A stretch of DNA of 64,000 nucleotides from Tritrichomonas musculus (GCA_039105265.1 JAPFFF010000003.1:7812001-7876000), one strand, 5' to 3'. Counted from the first letter of the stretch, positions 51,397 through 60,853 are shown. Program-made: numbers and translations. The notes: a model not told the origin generated them from the sequence alone.

Positions 51397-53634
51397 TTGA
51401 AATCAAAACTGAAAGTATTCCAAATTCCAATTGAAAAATATGTTAATAGCATAAATATTGAATCTTCTATAAAAAAGAAGAACGAAATCATTGATCTTTT
51501 AACCAACCATAATCATCTTCGTTCTGAAGAAGAATATAATCAAATTGACACAAAATTACTTACAGCATGCATAGAAGGTGACATTGAATTAATTAAGATT
51601 TGTCTAAGTGAAACCGTGCACAATGATTCGAAAGATCTCACATTTAAAATAGATAAAACAAATAAAACTGCATCGTTATTTCAAGTCAGTAGCAAAATTG
51701 ATCATCTTGTCATTCCACGAATAATTAAGCTTGAGTCAACAGATTACCTGATCACTAGCATTATTGATACTGACCGTTTTATCAAAAGCCTCTATTTTGT
51801 AGAAGATTCAGCAGTCAAAACAATTTACGGATCTCAATTTTCATTTTCAGTCTGTATTGAAGAAATGTTCATTCCAGCTAGTTTGAGTGATTTGAGAGAA
51901 GGATGGTTCAGTGGAACTCATAATTTGAATAAAATTGTTGTTTCACCATTGAACAACAAATTCAAATTCATAGAGGATAAATATTTAGTTGGTAAATGTG
52001 ATGATAATGTCGAAGAATATGACAATCTTTTATTTGTTCGTCGTGATATCAACGAATTTTTTCTTCCACCAAATATCAAAGATATCAAATCATGTGCTTT
52101 TTCTGAATGTTCAAATCTCAGAAGAATTGAATTTCCAACAAATTCTAATTTACAAACAATTGAAAAATATGCATTTTCATCATCAGGAATTGAAGAAATT
52201 ACAATTCCATCAACCGTCTCAAAAATATGCAATGGTGCATTTTCTTCGTGCAAAAAACTCAGAAAAATTGAATTTCAACCAAATTTCACTTTACAAACAA
52301 TTGAAAGTTGTACTTTTCAATTATCAGCAATTGAAGAAATTTCAATTCCATCAACAGTTACAAAAATATGCCATTCTGCATTTTCTGGTTGCAAAAAACT
52401 CAAGAAAGTTGAAATTCCAGAAAATTCTAGCTTAAACACTATTGAAACATCTGCATTTGAATCTTCAATAATTGAAGAAATATATTTTCCAGCTAGTTTG
52501 AATGAATTGGGAGAAGAATGGTGCCGTGGATTGAACAATTTGAAAAGAATTGTAGTTTCACCATTCAACAATAAATTCAAATTCAAAGATGATAAATATT
52601 TAGTTGGTAAAAGTGACGAAAATGCAGAAGAATATGACAATCTTTTATTTGTTCGTCGTGATATCAACGAATTTTTTCTTCCACCAAATATCAAAGTCAT
52701 CAAATCATGCGCCTTTTTTTGGTGTCAAAATCTCAGAAGAATTGAATTTCCAACAAACTCCAATTTACACACAATTGAAAAATATGCATTTTCATCATCA
52801 GCAATTGAAGAAATTTCAATTCCATCAGAAGTTTTAAAAATATGTGAACATGCATTTTCATTTTGTAAAAATCTTAGAAGAATTGAGTTTCCAATCAATT
52901 CACATTTACAAACAATTGAAACAGCTGCCTTCTTTGAAATAGCAATTGAAGAAATTTCAATTCCATCAACAGTTATAAAAATAGGTGAATGTGCATTTGC
53001 TTTCTGTATTAATCTCAGAAAAGTTGAAATTCCAGAAAATTCTAATCTGCAAGCAATTGAAGAATATGCATTTTTAGGAACTGCAATTGAAGAAATATAT
53101 TTTCCAGCAAATTTCAGTGAATTGAGTAACTATTGGAATCATTTAATAAGCAATTTGAAAATAATTGTTGTATCACCATTCAACAAAAAATTCAAATCCA
53201 TAGAGGGTAAATATTTAGTTGGTAAAAGCGATGATAATTCAGAAGAATATGACAATCTTTTATTTGTTCGTTGTGATATCAAAGAATTTTCTTTTCCACC
53301 AAATATCAAAGTCATCAAGCCATTAGCTTTCTCTGAATGTTCAAATCTCAGAAGAATTGAATTTCCAACAAATTCCAATTTACATACAATTGATGAAAAT
53401 GCATTTTCAAATTCAGGAATTGAAGAAATTTCAATTCCACCAACCGTTTCAAAAATAGGTGGTTGTGCATTCAATTATTGTGAAAATCTTAAAGTGATTG
53501 AAATTCCAGAAAAATCAAAATTGGTCTCGTTTCGAAGCTTACTTAGTATCAACAACCCAAACGTCATTATTATGAAGCCATCATCATATAAAAAAAAGAT
53601 TGATATAAATAAAATCATCTTTAATAATTGCTAG
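51397..53634 (+). CDS. BspA-like LRR protein without an ATG start
   Basis: The frame is open from about 51335, but the first codons have no ATG (first Met about 150 codons in), so either the 5' end is missing or the true start is elsewhere. Residues about 45-70 (LLTACIEGDIELIKICLSE) look like the start of an ankyrin-type region. LRR_5 units follow, interrupted three times by the module NKFKFIEDKYLVGKSDDN, EEYDNLLFVRRDINEFFLPP, with copies about 200 residues apart and high identity; the gene is thus a triplication of a 200-residue block. The DNA transposon ends only about 80 bp upstream, so its insertion may have removed the start. It ends in a short basic tail. Role as for other BspA-like proteins. 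Confidence 0.7.
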   Translation: MKSKLKVFQIPIEKYVNSINIESSIKKKNEIIDLLTNHNHLRSEEEYNQIDTKLLTACIEGDIELIKICLSETVHNDSKDLTFKIDKTNKTASLFQVSSKIDHLVIPRIIKLESTDYLITSIIDTDRFIKSLYFVEDSAVKTIYGSQFSFSVCIEEMFIPASLSDLREGWFSGTHNLNKIVVSPLNNKFKFIEDKYLVGKCDDNVEEYDNLLFVRRDINEFFLPPNIKDIKSCAFSECSNLRRIEFPTNSNLQTIEKYAFSSSGIEEITIPSTVSKICNGAFSSCKKLRKIEFQPNFTLQTIESCTFQLSAIEEISIPSTVTKICHSAFSGCKKLKKVEIPENSSLNTIETSAFESSIIEEIYFPASLNELGEEWCRGLNNLKRIVVSPFNNKFKFKDDKYLVGKSDENAEEYDNLLFVRRDINEFFLPPNIKVIKSCAFFWCQNLRRIEFPTNSNLHTIEKYAFSSSAIEEISIPSEVLKICEHAFSFCKNLRRIEFPINSHLQTIETAAFFEIAIEEISIPSTVIKIGECAFAFCINLRKVEIPENSNLQAIEEYAFLGTAIEEIYFPANFSELSNYWNHLISNLKIIVVSPFNKKFKSIEGKYLVGKSDDNSEEYDNLLFVRCDIKEFSFPPNIKVIKPLAFSECSNLRRIEFPTNSNLHTIDENAFSNSGIEEISIPPTVSKIGGCAFNYCENLKVIEIPEKSKLVSFRSLLSINNPNVIIMKPSSYKKKIDINKIIFNNC

Positions 53635-54081
53635 ATATTCTTATTATCATTTACAAAAAGAATAGTATAAATCACAATTGATTTTATATGGCTATTTATC
53701 TTCAGAAAAAGTGAGTATTAAGTAATTTTAACTATAAAACAGCTTTTTTTATTTCTGTGCTGTCTGCATTTGTATTTTTTGTTTTAGTTATAAAAAAAAA
53801 AAAAAAAAAAAAGAGTTTGATAGCCATTGGTTAGAAATGAATGATCCCAATCACTAAGTTCATCAAAGTTTTGTTTTGGTCTTAATTAACTCTTGCTTAC
53901 ACAAATCTCTATCAAGTCTCATTGAAAGCAATTGATTAAAATAATATGAAATATTTTATATAATCAATTTTTTGTTTTCCCCTCTTTTAATTATAGATAT
54001 ATTAAAAGGTTTATTAAGAACTGTGTAGAAAATTAAATACCAGTGACAAAATATATTTTATATATTTTATATTTTTATTTT
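53635..54081. other. Intergenic region between convergent genes
   Basis: An A-run at about 53790-53811 and AT-rich DNA; nothing recognisable. Confidence 0.4.
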
Positions 54082-54735
54082 TTAAATATCTTGTAAATAA
54101 AGATTCATGGCTTTTTCATGTTCCATTGTTGTTGAATTTCCATGACCAGGGTAAAGTGCATAATCGCTTGGAATTCTTTTAACAATTTTAATGAGGCTTT
54201 TTTGCATTTCGCCTGGATCTCCGCCTTTAAAATGAGTCGCACCAATTGTTTCTCTAAAGAGTGTATCGCCGGTGTATGCGCATTTATGTTCATCATCTAT
54301 AAAAATAACACTTCCTGGCGTGTGTCCTGGTGTAGGGAATACTTCAAGAGAATATCTGCCAATTATAATTTTTTCATCAGGTGAAATTTTCTGAAATTTC
54401 GGTGTATATCTAACTAGATTTATTGGTTTCCTTGTATCGGAAGAACCATTTAATTCGGGATCCGTTAAAAATGGAAGATCTTGTTCGGCAATGAGTATTT
54501 TGGAATCTTTATATCGTTTCATTAGGCCAGGAATAGCAGATATATGATCTTCGTGACCATGAGTTAAAAGAATTCTTAAGTTTTGGCAATTAATTTGCTC
54601 GAGATATTTAATAAATTTTTCTGAATCCTCACAAGGATCAATTATCACCGTGTCGTCACCATCATGAAGAATATAAATGGCATTATTTTCCCATCCAGCG
54701 TGTATTACTTTCATAAACTCTGTTGCTTCAGTCAT
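54082..54735 (-). CDS. Metallo-beta-lactamase-fold hydrolase (glyoxalase II-like)
   Basis: A 217-residue single-domain MBL-fold enzyme. The zinc ligands are visible: THGHEDH at residues 58-64 (HxHxDH), the histidine of FPTPGHTPGSV at about 137, the aspartate of YTGDTLF at about 158, and PGHGNSTTMEHE at about 196. This is the full di-metal set, so an active hydrolase of the glyoxalase II / YcbL group is likely, probably acting on a cytosolic thioester such as S-lactoyl-thiol. No targeting signal. The compact protein resembles bacterial homologues, so lateral transfer is possible but not shown. An initiator-like TCATTA lies 7 bases before the ATG. Confidence 0.9.
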   Translation of the reverse strand: MTEATEFMKVIHAGWENNAIYILHDGDDTVIIDPCEDSEKFIKYLEQINCQNLRILLTHGHEDHISAIPGLMKRYKDSKILIAEQDLPFLTDPELNGSSDTRKPINLVRYTPKFQKISPDEKIIIGRYSLEVFPTPGHTPGSVIFIDDEHKCAYTGDTLFRETIGATHFKGGDPGEMQKSLIKIVKRIPSDYALYPGHGNSTTMEHEKAMNLYLQDI

Positions 54736-54741
54736 TTTATA

Positions 54742-54747
54742 TAATGA
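54742..54747 (-). promoter_or_regulatory. Initiator-like TCATTA
   Basis: On the minus strand TCATTA ends 6 bases before the ATG at 54735 and fits the trichomonad initiator TCAYW. Confidence 0.5.
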
Positions 54748-55079
54748 AGAGTCAAAATTTTTTTCTATTCAAAAAGTTGAAAAATTTTGTTTGAACAATA
54801 ATAAGCAATCAAATTGATTGAATCAATAGAACGTCATAAAAGAAAGTATCATAATGTTGATATCTATCATATGAAAGAGAAAATAGAATATTAAATGTTT
54901 TTTTTGGAAAGATGTTCTAATATTAAAATTATGAATTCTTAAAATAAAATAAAATTATAGAATTAAAAGTATTTAATTTATTTAAATCAAAAATAATGAT
55001 AATTTTTGCATTAAAAAAAAAAAAGTTTATGAAACGATCTATATTAATATTAATTTTAATATTTTGAAACGTAAGCAAC
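54748..55079. other. AT-rich intergenic DNA
   Basis: Nothing recognisable. Confidence 0.4.
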
Positions 55080-55958
55080 CTAAGAAGAAATCATATCTTT
55101 AGAAAGTAAAGGGCAACCTTCGAAAGCGTTTTCTTCAATTAATTTCACTGAAGGAGGAATTGTTACTTTTGCCAATGATGAGCAATTCATAAAAGCGCTA
55201 TTTTTAATTGACGTTGCAGATGGCGGAATAACAATTTCTTTTAGAGCTGAGCAGCCAAAGAACATTTTTATTTGAATAAAAGATAAAGAAGAAAGTATTT
55301 TGACATCTTCCAAAGATGTGCAAAAAGCGAAAGCATTGACTCCGATTGATCTTAAAGAAGGAGGAAGAATGATCTGCTTTAATGATGAACATTTATTGAA
55401 AGCAGAAACCCCAATTGAAATTAAAGAAGAAGGTAGATTTATTTGCTTTAGTGAGGAGCATTCATTAAAAGCATAATTTCCAATTGAAGTTAAAGAAGAA
55501 TTGAAAATAAGTTGCTGCAAAGACGAACATTGTTTGAGCGTAGATTCTCCAATTGTTGGAAAAGTTACTTCCATCAATGATGAGCATTCATTAAAAGCAT
55601 AATTTCCAATTGTATGTAAAGAAGAAGGAAGAGTGATTTGCTTCAATGATGAACATTTATCAAAAGCCAAATCGCCAATCGATGTTACTGAAGAAGGAAA
55701 AATGACGCTTTCAAGTCTTGTACAATAGGCAAATGCTGAATTTTTAATTGATCTCACTTTATCGGTGATTACTACTTTTTTTAGCAAATTGAAGTAACGA
55801 AATGTTCCCTCTTTGATTATTGTCATTGAAGAAGGAATCGTAAAACTTGTCATTTTCATAAATAAAAAAAAATCTACTTTCTCTATCTTTAGACTTGGAT
55901 GTTCAAGTAACATATTAACAATCTCTTCGTTATTTTTCTTTGCTTCAATTTCTAACAC
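55080..55958 (-). CDS. Ankyrin tail plus BspA-like LRR region (3' part of a broken gene)
   Basis: This open frame has no ATG at its beginning (first codon GTG in the context PVLEIEAKKNNEEIV). The first 25 residues are the second half of an ankyrin repeat (EIVNMLLEHPSLKIEKV), then about 250 residues of LRR_5 units (SFTIPSSMTIIKEGTF, SLKQITLPSSLHTIGNYAF). It is on the same strand as, and continues, the DUF3447 frames at 56033-57209; the break between them is a 75-bp AT-rich spacer at the same ankyrin position as in the other split loci. Fusion of DUF3447/ankyrin with LRRs seems to be the original architecture. Not an independent gene in my view. Confidence 0.7.
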   Translation of the reverse strand: MLEIEAKKNNEEIVNMLLEHPSLKIEKVDFFLFMKMTSFTIPSSMTIIKEGTFRYFNLLKKVVITDKVRSIKNSAFAYCTRLESVIFPSSVTSIGDLAFDKCSSLKQITLPSSLHTIGNYAFNECSSLMEVTFPTIGESTLKQCSSLQQLIFNSSLTSIGNYAFNECSSLKQINLPSSLISIGVSAFNKCSSLKQIILPPSLRSIGVNAFAFCTSLEDVKILSSLSFIQIKMFFGCSALKEIVIPPSATSIKNSAFMNCSSLAKVTIPPSVKLIEENAFEGCPLLSKDMISS

Positions 55959-56032
55959 AGGAATATTAAAAAACTAAAATGTGAATTTTGAATGTATGTA
56001 CATTAGATAAGCTAACCTCATAAAAAAAAATA

Positions 56033-56764
56033 TTAAAAAAAAAAAATCTTTTTGATATTAACATTTAAATCTTTGTTTTGCAAAAGAAGCTTAACAAGAT
56101 CATTATAATCATTATCACACAAATAAAGCAAAAGAAATTTATCATTCAAGAATGAATCTGGAATGAATTCAAAATTAAAATATTTAAAAGCAAATAAACA
56201 AACTTTTTCATTATAAACTTTTTCATTAATGCAAATCTCATCATTTTTATGGTATGTTACTTTTTCTTCATTTTCATTGATGTAGTAAGTTTGAATGTAA
56301 GTAGCTACTTCATTGTGATAGCATTTAATAGCCTCTTTAAGACATTCTTTATATGAATCATTGGGTGGTTTGACTTTTTCTTCTTCTAGAAAATGAATCA
56401 TGAGTGGATTATTTGAATGAATTGAATACAACCACATCGATGAAGTCAAATCAATACATCTTGATTTATTTAAATATCGTATAATTTTTAGGGATCCATA
56501 AAATGCTGCATATTCGATTAATGTAGTTTTTTTCATCTCATTTAAAAAACGGTTTGTCTCAAAAAGTGATGATGGTGCTTCAATTGAAGTATTAAGATTG
56601 TTTTGATTAACGTGTATGATAAATTCTTTGACTAAATCATTTCGAATTAACGTGCAAAGATATGAATCATTTTCACCTTCCCGGCACTTTTTGTAAAATT
56701 CTGTGAAATTAGAACATAATTTGGAAATTTCTTTTTCGATTCTTCTCCTCTTTTTTTTTGCCAA
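56033..56764 (-). CDS. DUF3447/ankyrin core (middle part of a broken gene)
   Basis: The frame encodes the DUF3447 core: KKCREGENDSYLCTLIRNDL, SLFETNRFLNEM, IEYAAFYGSLKIIRYL, SSMWLYSIHSNNPLMIHFLE, KEAIKCYHNEVATYI, LFAFKYFNFEFIPDSF, and the first ankyrin-like unit DYNDLVKLLLQNKDLNVN followed by IKKIFFF and a stop. Its apparent start is TTG in front of a poly-A stretch, so it does not begin here; it is the continuation of the frame starting at 57209, displaced by one base in an A9 run at about 56752-56760. All motifs align with the intact paralogue at 57704-58843. Confidence 0.75.
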   Translation of the reverse strand: MAKKKRRRIEKEISKLCSNFTEFYKKCREGENDSYLCTLIRNDLVKEFIIHVNQNNLNTSIEAPSSLFETNRFLNEMKKTTLIEYAAFYGSLKIIRYLNKSRCIDLTSSMWLYSIHSNNPLMIHFLEEEKVKPPNDSYKECLKEAIKCYHNEVATYIQTYYINENEEKVTYHKNDEICINEKVYNEKVCLFAFKYFNFEFIPDSFLNDKFLLLYLCDNDYNDLVKLLLQNKDLNVNIKKIFFF

Positions 56765-57209
56765 TTGAATCTTTAATTAATGGATACAAATAATAACGGA
56801 TTCTGAGACGATTTATGTTTCTTCCTTTGTAAAATAAATGAAAATTATCTTTATTTACAAGTAAAAATTTTCTTTCAAATAGAAAAACATAGATTTGAAT
56901 GTCATCATGAAATATTTCAGATATATATTCGTCAGACATGCTGTTTTTGATGTCACGTTTAAAATGTAAAAGAATTTGTTCAATTTTCGGGAAAATATTT
57001 GATTGTCGATGGTGATTCTTCGAAATATTCGATAAAAAATGGAGTAAACATCGTAATATTTTGGTGTTTGATTTATTGATCTGGTCTTGGATATATTTAA
57101 TTAAAGATTGGAAAGCTTCTTCAGTACCATTATCTTCACTATCAATATACGTTAAAAGGTGTCTTAATAACGCTTTTGTAAGATCAACACGTCTTTGGAT
57201 TTCTTCCAT
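56709..57209 (-). CDS. DUF3447-type N-terminal region (5' part of a broken gene)
   Basis: From ATG 57209 (MEEIQRRVDLTKALLRHLLT) the protein shows the helical N-terminal region of DUF3447 proteins (NIFPKIEQILLHFKRDIKNS, compare FFKKIESIILHFENQIKHIF in the next gene). After residue about 150 it enters KKKEEKNRKRNFQIMF and stops: this tail is out of frame. The real continuation (RRRIEKEIS, GENDS) is read in the frame of 56033-56764, reached by a single-base change in the A9 run. The three frames 57209-55080 are therefore one gene with a homopolymer frameshift and a spacer. Confidence 0.75.
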   Translation of the reverse strand: MEEIQRRVDLTKALLRHLLTYIDSEDNGTEEAFQSLIKYIQDQINKSNTKILRCLLHFLSNISKNHHRQSNIFPKIEQILLHFKRDIKNSMSDEYISEIFHDDIQIYVFLFERKFLLVNKDNFHLFYKGRNINRLRIRYYLYPLIKDSIGKKKEEKNRKRNFQIMF

Positions 57210-57703
57210 TTGAAATGTATTCTTTTATTATGACAAATATTATATGATGATTATCTCAATAAATAATCTAAAATTTCTTTAAAAAAGTATATATTTAATA
57301 CTTATGAGATACTATTGATTTATTATATCAAAATAATATTTATTTATGAAAAAATAATTAAATTGAAATTTAGATATCAAACTACATTTGCATAGTATTT
57401 TTATGTTTTTTCAATTTTCACAATGAATATGCTAAAAAACTGAAAATTGTTGATTGGACTGAAAGAAATATTAATTATTTATGAATTCTTGTTTATTATG
57501 ATAATGATAATGAATTCTTATTGTCCAAGAAAATTAAAGAAGGAAGAATTATTAAAAATGTCTTATTATTAAATTGAAAATAAGATATTCAATGAATTTT
57601 CTTGAGTTTATACATATCTTTATACAAACTTTTTCAATAAAAATTTCTAATTTAGAATAAAAAATATGAAAGTTTATTTTGTCTCTATATACAATTTTAT
57701 TTA
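57210..57703. other. Divergent intergenic region between two DUF3447 genes
   Basis: 494 bp separate the two starts. AT-rich, with no clear initiator on either side. Possibly a shared promoter region of paralogues created by inverted duplication. Confidence 0.4.
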
Positions 57704-58843
57704 ATGGAAGTATCAAACTATATCCAAAAAAATCTTGATCTTTATCGTTATGTTCTCGAATTTATTGATAGTGAGAATGATGATGAAGAGTATCAAGTTT
57801 TTTATCAAGAATTCGAGAATGCAAATAAAGATGAAATAAGATTATTTGTATTATTGATAGCTAAAATATGCAAAAATCATTTTCGATGCCCACATTTTTT
57901 CAAGAAAATAGAATCCATTATCCTCCATTTTGAGAACCAAATCAAGCACATCTTTACATATGCTGAAATTTTTGATTTATTTGAAAGTAATTTACGTATT
58001 TTACTTTTTCTCATCCAAAAAAACATTTTTCCTCCAGAAGAATATTATATTCAAAAAAGGATTGAATTTGATAAAGAGTATCAACAAATAGATTCAATAG
58101 AAGCTTTTGAAGAAAAACGTCAAATAGGCGAAAATGATTCTGAGATATGCAAATTAATTAGATCAGATTCAGTTGTCGACTTTATTGTTTATATCAGCCA
58201 ACGCAACATCAAAGTTTCAAGCCAAATTCCAGATTCAATTTATGAAACAAATTCATTTATATTAAAACTAAGGACGACATTAATTGAATATGCAGCGTTT
58301 TTTGGCTCAATTGAAATTTTCAAATATTTGAGAATAAGCAAAGCAGAAATGTCATCATCAATTTGGCTTTATGCAATTCATGGCCGAAATCCAGAAATAA
58401 TTCACATTTTGGAAGAAGACAAATTTCCTCGAAATCATCAAAAATGCATTGAAGAAGCAATCAAGTGTCATCATAACGAAATTGCGAATTATATTCAAGA
58501 CAATGAAAAAAAATTTGATGATTATAGTGACAGTTACAATGACAATGACAGTGAATATGATTATGAATGTAAAATTGATGTTCCTTTTGGCATTCGTTAT
58601 TACAATTTTGAATTCATTCATGAAAATTTTTTCTCTGAAAAATCTTCATTTTATATTTTATGCAAGTTTGGGTACTTTTCACTTGCCAGGTTATATTTGG
58701 AAAGTAAAGGCATTGATCAGTCATTTTTGATTGATATTGATCAATATGAATTTTCAAATGATTACAAAAGTCATTCACATTTGAAATGTGTCGAAAACAA
58801 AGAAACAAAAGAGAAATGCAGCATTGAGGTTATTTCAATTTAA
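57704..58843 (+). CDS. DUF3447-type protein
   Basis: A 379-residue protein from the ATG at 57704. Residues 1-125 are the helical N-terminal region (NYIQKNLDLYRYVLEFIDSE, FFKKIESIILHFENQI). The DUF3447 core follows: KRQIGENDSEICKLIRSDSV at about 145, SIYETNSFIL, IEYAAFFGSIEIFKYL, SSSIWLYAIHGRNPEIIHIL, IEEAIKCHHNEIANYI, GIRYYNFEFI. Instead of ankyrin repeats the C-terminus is a unique tail (QSFLIDIDQYEFSNDY, KCSIEVISI), so the protein is shorter than typical family members. It is head to head with its paralogue at 57209. No membrane segment. Such proteins are thought to be protein-interaction modules; function unknown. Confidence 0.85.
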   Translation: MEVSNYIQKNLDLYRYVLEFIDSENDDEEYQVFYQEFENANKDEIRLFVLLIAKICKNHFRCPHFFKKIESIILHFENQIKHIFTYAEIFDLFESNLRILLFLIQKNIFPPEEYYIQKRIEFDKEYQQIDSIEAFEEKRQIGENDSEICKLIRSDSVVDFIVYISQRNIKVSSQIPDSIYETNSFILKLRTTLIEYAAFFGSIEIFKYLRISKAEMSSSIWLYAIHGRNPEIIHILEEDKFPRNHQKCIEEAIKCHHNEIANYIQDNEKKFDDYSDSYNDNDSEYDYECKIDVPFGIRYYNFEFIHENFFSEKSSFYILCKFGYFSLARLYLESKGIDQSFLIDIDQYEFSNDYKSHSHLKCVENKETKEKCSIEVISI

Positions 58844-59106
58844 CTTCCCAAAAATATGTTTTTTTTTTCTTCTTCTTCTTCTTTCGTTATGAATTTCATA
58901 GAAAGTTGTGGAATTTCTTCATAAAATACCAAATAATCTCATTGAAATGAATAGTTTAACTTATTTTTCAATATCTTGCTTTCTCATGAATATAAATAAG
59001 TAACAATTCTGTAATTTATAAAAGAATACACATTAATGTTATATTATTTCTTTATTAATTTATTTCTTTGGAAATAAAAAAGCACGATCTAGATTACTAG
59101 TCTCTA
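58844..59106. other. AT-rich intergenic DNA
   Basis: Pyrimidine tract CTTCTTCTTCTTCTTTC near 58867 and nothing else. Confidence 0.4.
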
Positions 59107-59473
59107 TTTGCGCACTGTTCGTCGAAAAAAAAAAAAAAAAAAAAAATACGTTTTTTCAACTTGCATATTGTTCTGCTTGCCGCTGGTAGCCGTTTTTTTA
59201 TAAATGAAAATATCTTGAGTAAATGGTAAGCTTTTTCCAATATAATTTAATTTATAGAATATATAATTTACGCAAATTATATATATGTTTTTAATCTTAT
59301 AAATCCAAAAATTCACTTGCATATTGTTCGGCGCGTTGCGAGAAAAAAACGTAATTAAAAAAAAATTGGGAGGAAAAAATGATATGATAAAAATTGAATA
59401 TATATAGAAAAAGTTAAACTTTTTGTTAATTTGCATATAGTTCGGCGCCGACTTGCATATTGAATGTCGCGAC
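59107..59473. repeat. Five dispersed GC-richer copies of a TTGCATATTGTTCGGC motif
   Basis: Related segments lie at 59107 (TTGCGCACTGTTCGTCG), 59159 (ACTTGCATATTGTTCTGC), 59315 (ACTTGCATATTGTTCGGCGC), 59430 (TTTGCATATAGTTCGGCGCC) and 59451 (ACTTGCATATTGAATGTCGC). They are separated by 20-130 bp of AT-rich DNA and are the most GC-rich points in this interval. All point the same way. Confidence 0.7.
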
Positions 59474-59555
59474 CTGTATATTAATTTATTCATGATATTA
59501 ATTATGCATAATAAAATACTTTGCTATATGAATTGCTTTCATTCAACATTTGTGT

Positions 59556-60845
59556 TTAATCTAGAATATTCTTAGTCATCATTTGATAATTATTGCACTT
59601 TTGCATATCGTTAAATGATAATCTTTCTTTAGCAATTTGTTGTATTATTTCTGTTTCCTTTTCATATATCTTTCTTGCAACTTTTTCCGCATTTGCTCTT
59701 TTGTCAACATTTGTGTTGATTAATTTGCTCATTATTTTCTTTATGAAAGAAATTTGTTTCACATTATAAGGCTTATCACGATTCTTGTTTAATTTGTCAA
59801 CAATTTCGTCGAGGCATTCGAAAAGATTTTTTCGATGATGAACGATATCTTCATTATTTGACCATTTAAAGTTATACATCAAATTTTCCCCTTCAACGTC
59901 AAAAAACAATGGGAACATTAATAAACCAATGTTAAATGAATTATATTTGTCCCCAAATATGATTTCCTCTTTTTCTTCGTCATCATAAGCTTCTGGAGGA
60001 GCCGAATAAAAAAAAGGACCACAATAATCTCTTTTTTTGGATTCATCGTCATCAAAAATATGAATGATTGCCTTGTGTACTGCCTTCCCAAAGTCAACAA
60101 GGTATGCACGAGGCTTTCCATCGTTAGAATGAATATCGATTTGTATATTTTCGCAATTTAGGTCACGTTGTATGATTCCTACTTTGTCAAGTATTGTTCC
60201 ACCCATGAGAATATCTAAAAGAAGCTTTCTTCTGTCTTCAAATGTCAACTCGTTTTTTTTCGAACTAATTATTTCTTCCAAATTTTGATTTCCCTTGATT
60301 TCAAAGAAAATTCCTTCTTTGAGTTCACTCGCTTTTTGAGCAGCTATGTATTCTTCTTCAGGAGTGTTTTCTTTCTCTAAAATTCTTCGTTGTTCGTGTG
60401 TTGTAAATAAAAGTGGAACTTTTTCAATGCACTCACACAAAAATGGATCTTTCGCAATTGTCTTAATATTTTTTGATATGTATTTAGTTATTTGCCAATT
60501 ATTGTAAAGTTCAACATAATCGTCTTCTGCTCTTTTAAGATCTTTTCCTTCATAAAATGCTTTTTGTGCAATATCAACAGATTCTCCTGAAATCGTTGTA
60601 TTTACTCTGTAAACTGTACCTAATCCTCCAAATCCAAGTTTATTGATAATAGTGACATCACCTTCAATGCATCCTTTGACTTTTGTTATTACTGAATTGA
60701 TTCGATCTTCATATGTCATTTTTTGATAATCATTTGTGTCGAATGCGCTGGTATTGATTTTATTTTCCCGTTTTTGGTTGTTCTTCATATTAAATAACAG
60801 GTTATAAGTAAAATGAAATAATTTGAAAATGAAAACTATCGTCAT
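59556..60845 (-). CDS. Divergent protein kinase
   Basis: A 429-residue protein. Glycine loop LGFGGLGTVYRV at about 69; the catalytic loop is IIQRDLNCENIQID at about 225 (QRD for HRD, Asn for Lys at the +2 position), and the metal motif VDFGKA at about 248 is intact; FFYSAPPEAYDD at about 278 is the APE region. The VAIK lysine is less certain (IAQKAFYEGKD). It is unlike the TKL-type kinases elsewhere in the window and looks closer to divergent eukaryotic/bacterial-like kinases. Two starts are possible: ATG 60845, which adds a hydrophobic leader (MTIVFIFKLFHFTYNLLF, possible signal anchor) and has an initiator-like TCATT just before it, or ATG 60788 (MKNNQKREN). Activity is plausible but unproven. 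Confidence 0.75.
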   Translation of the reverse strand: MTIVFIFKLFHFTYNLLFNMKNNQKRENKINTSAFDTNDYQKMTYEDRINSVITKVKGCIEGDVTIINKLGFGGLGTVYRVNTTISGESVDIAQKAFYEGKDLKRAEDDYVELYNNWQITKYISKNIKTIAKDPFLCECIEKVPLLFTTHEQRRILEKENTPEEEYIAAQKASELKEGIFFEIKGNQNLEEIISSKKNELTFEDRRKLLLDILMGGTILDKVGIIQRDLNCENIQIDIHSNDGKPRAYLVDFGKAVHKAIIHIFDDDESKKRDYCGPFFYSAPPEAYDDEEKEEIIFGDKYNSFNIGLLMFPLFFDVEGENLMYNFKWSNNEDIVHHRKNLFECLDEIVDKLNKNRDKPYNVKQISFIKKIMSKLINTNVDKRANAEKVARKIYEKETEIIQQIAKERLSFNDMQKCNNYQMMTKNILD

Positions 60846-60848
60846 AAA

Positions 60849-60853
60849 AATGA
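60849..60853 (-). promoter_or_regulatory. Initiator-like TCATT before the kinase
   Basis: TCATT on the minus strand lies 3 bases before the ATG at 60845, supporting the longer start. Confidence 0.4.

Noticed and set aside
59104-59493. 129-codon minus-strand frame
   Set aside because: Phe- and Asn-rich because of poly-A tracts, and it spans the GC-richer motif array; no domain and no good start.
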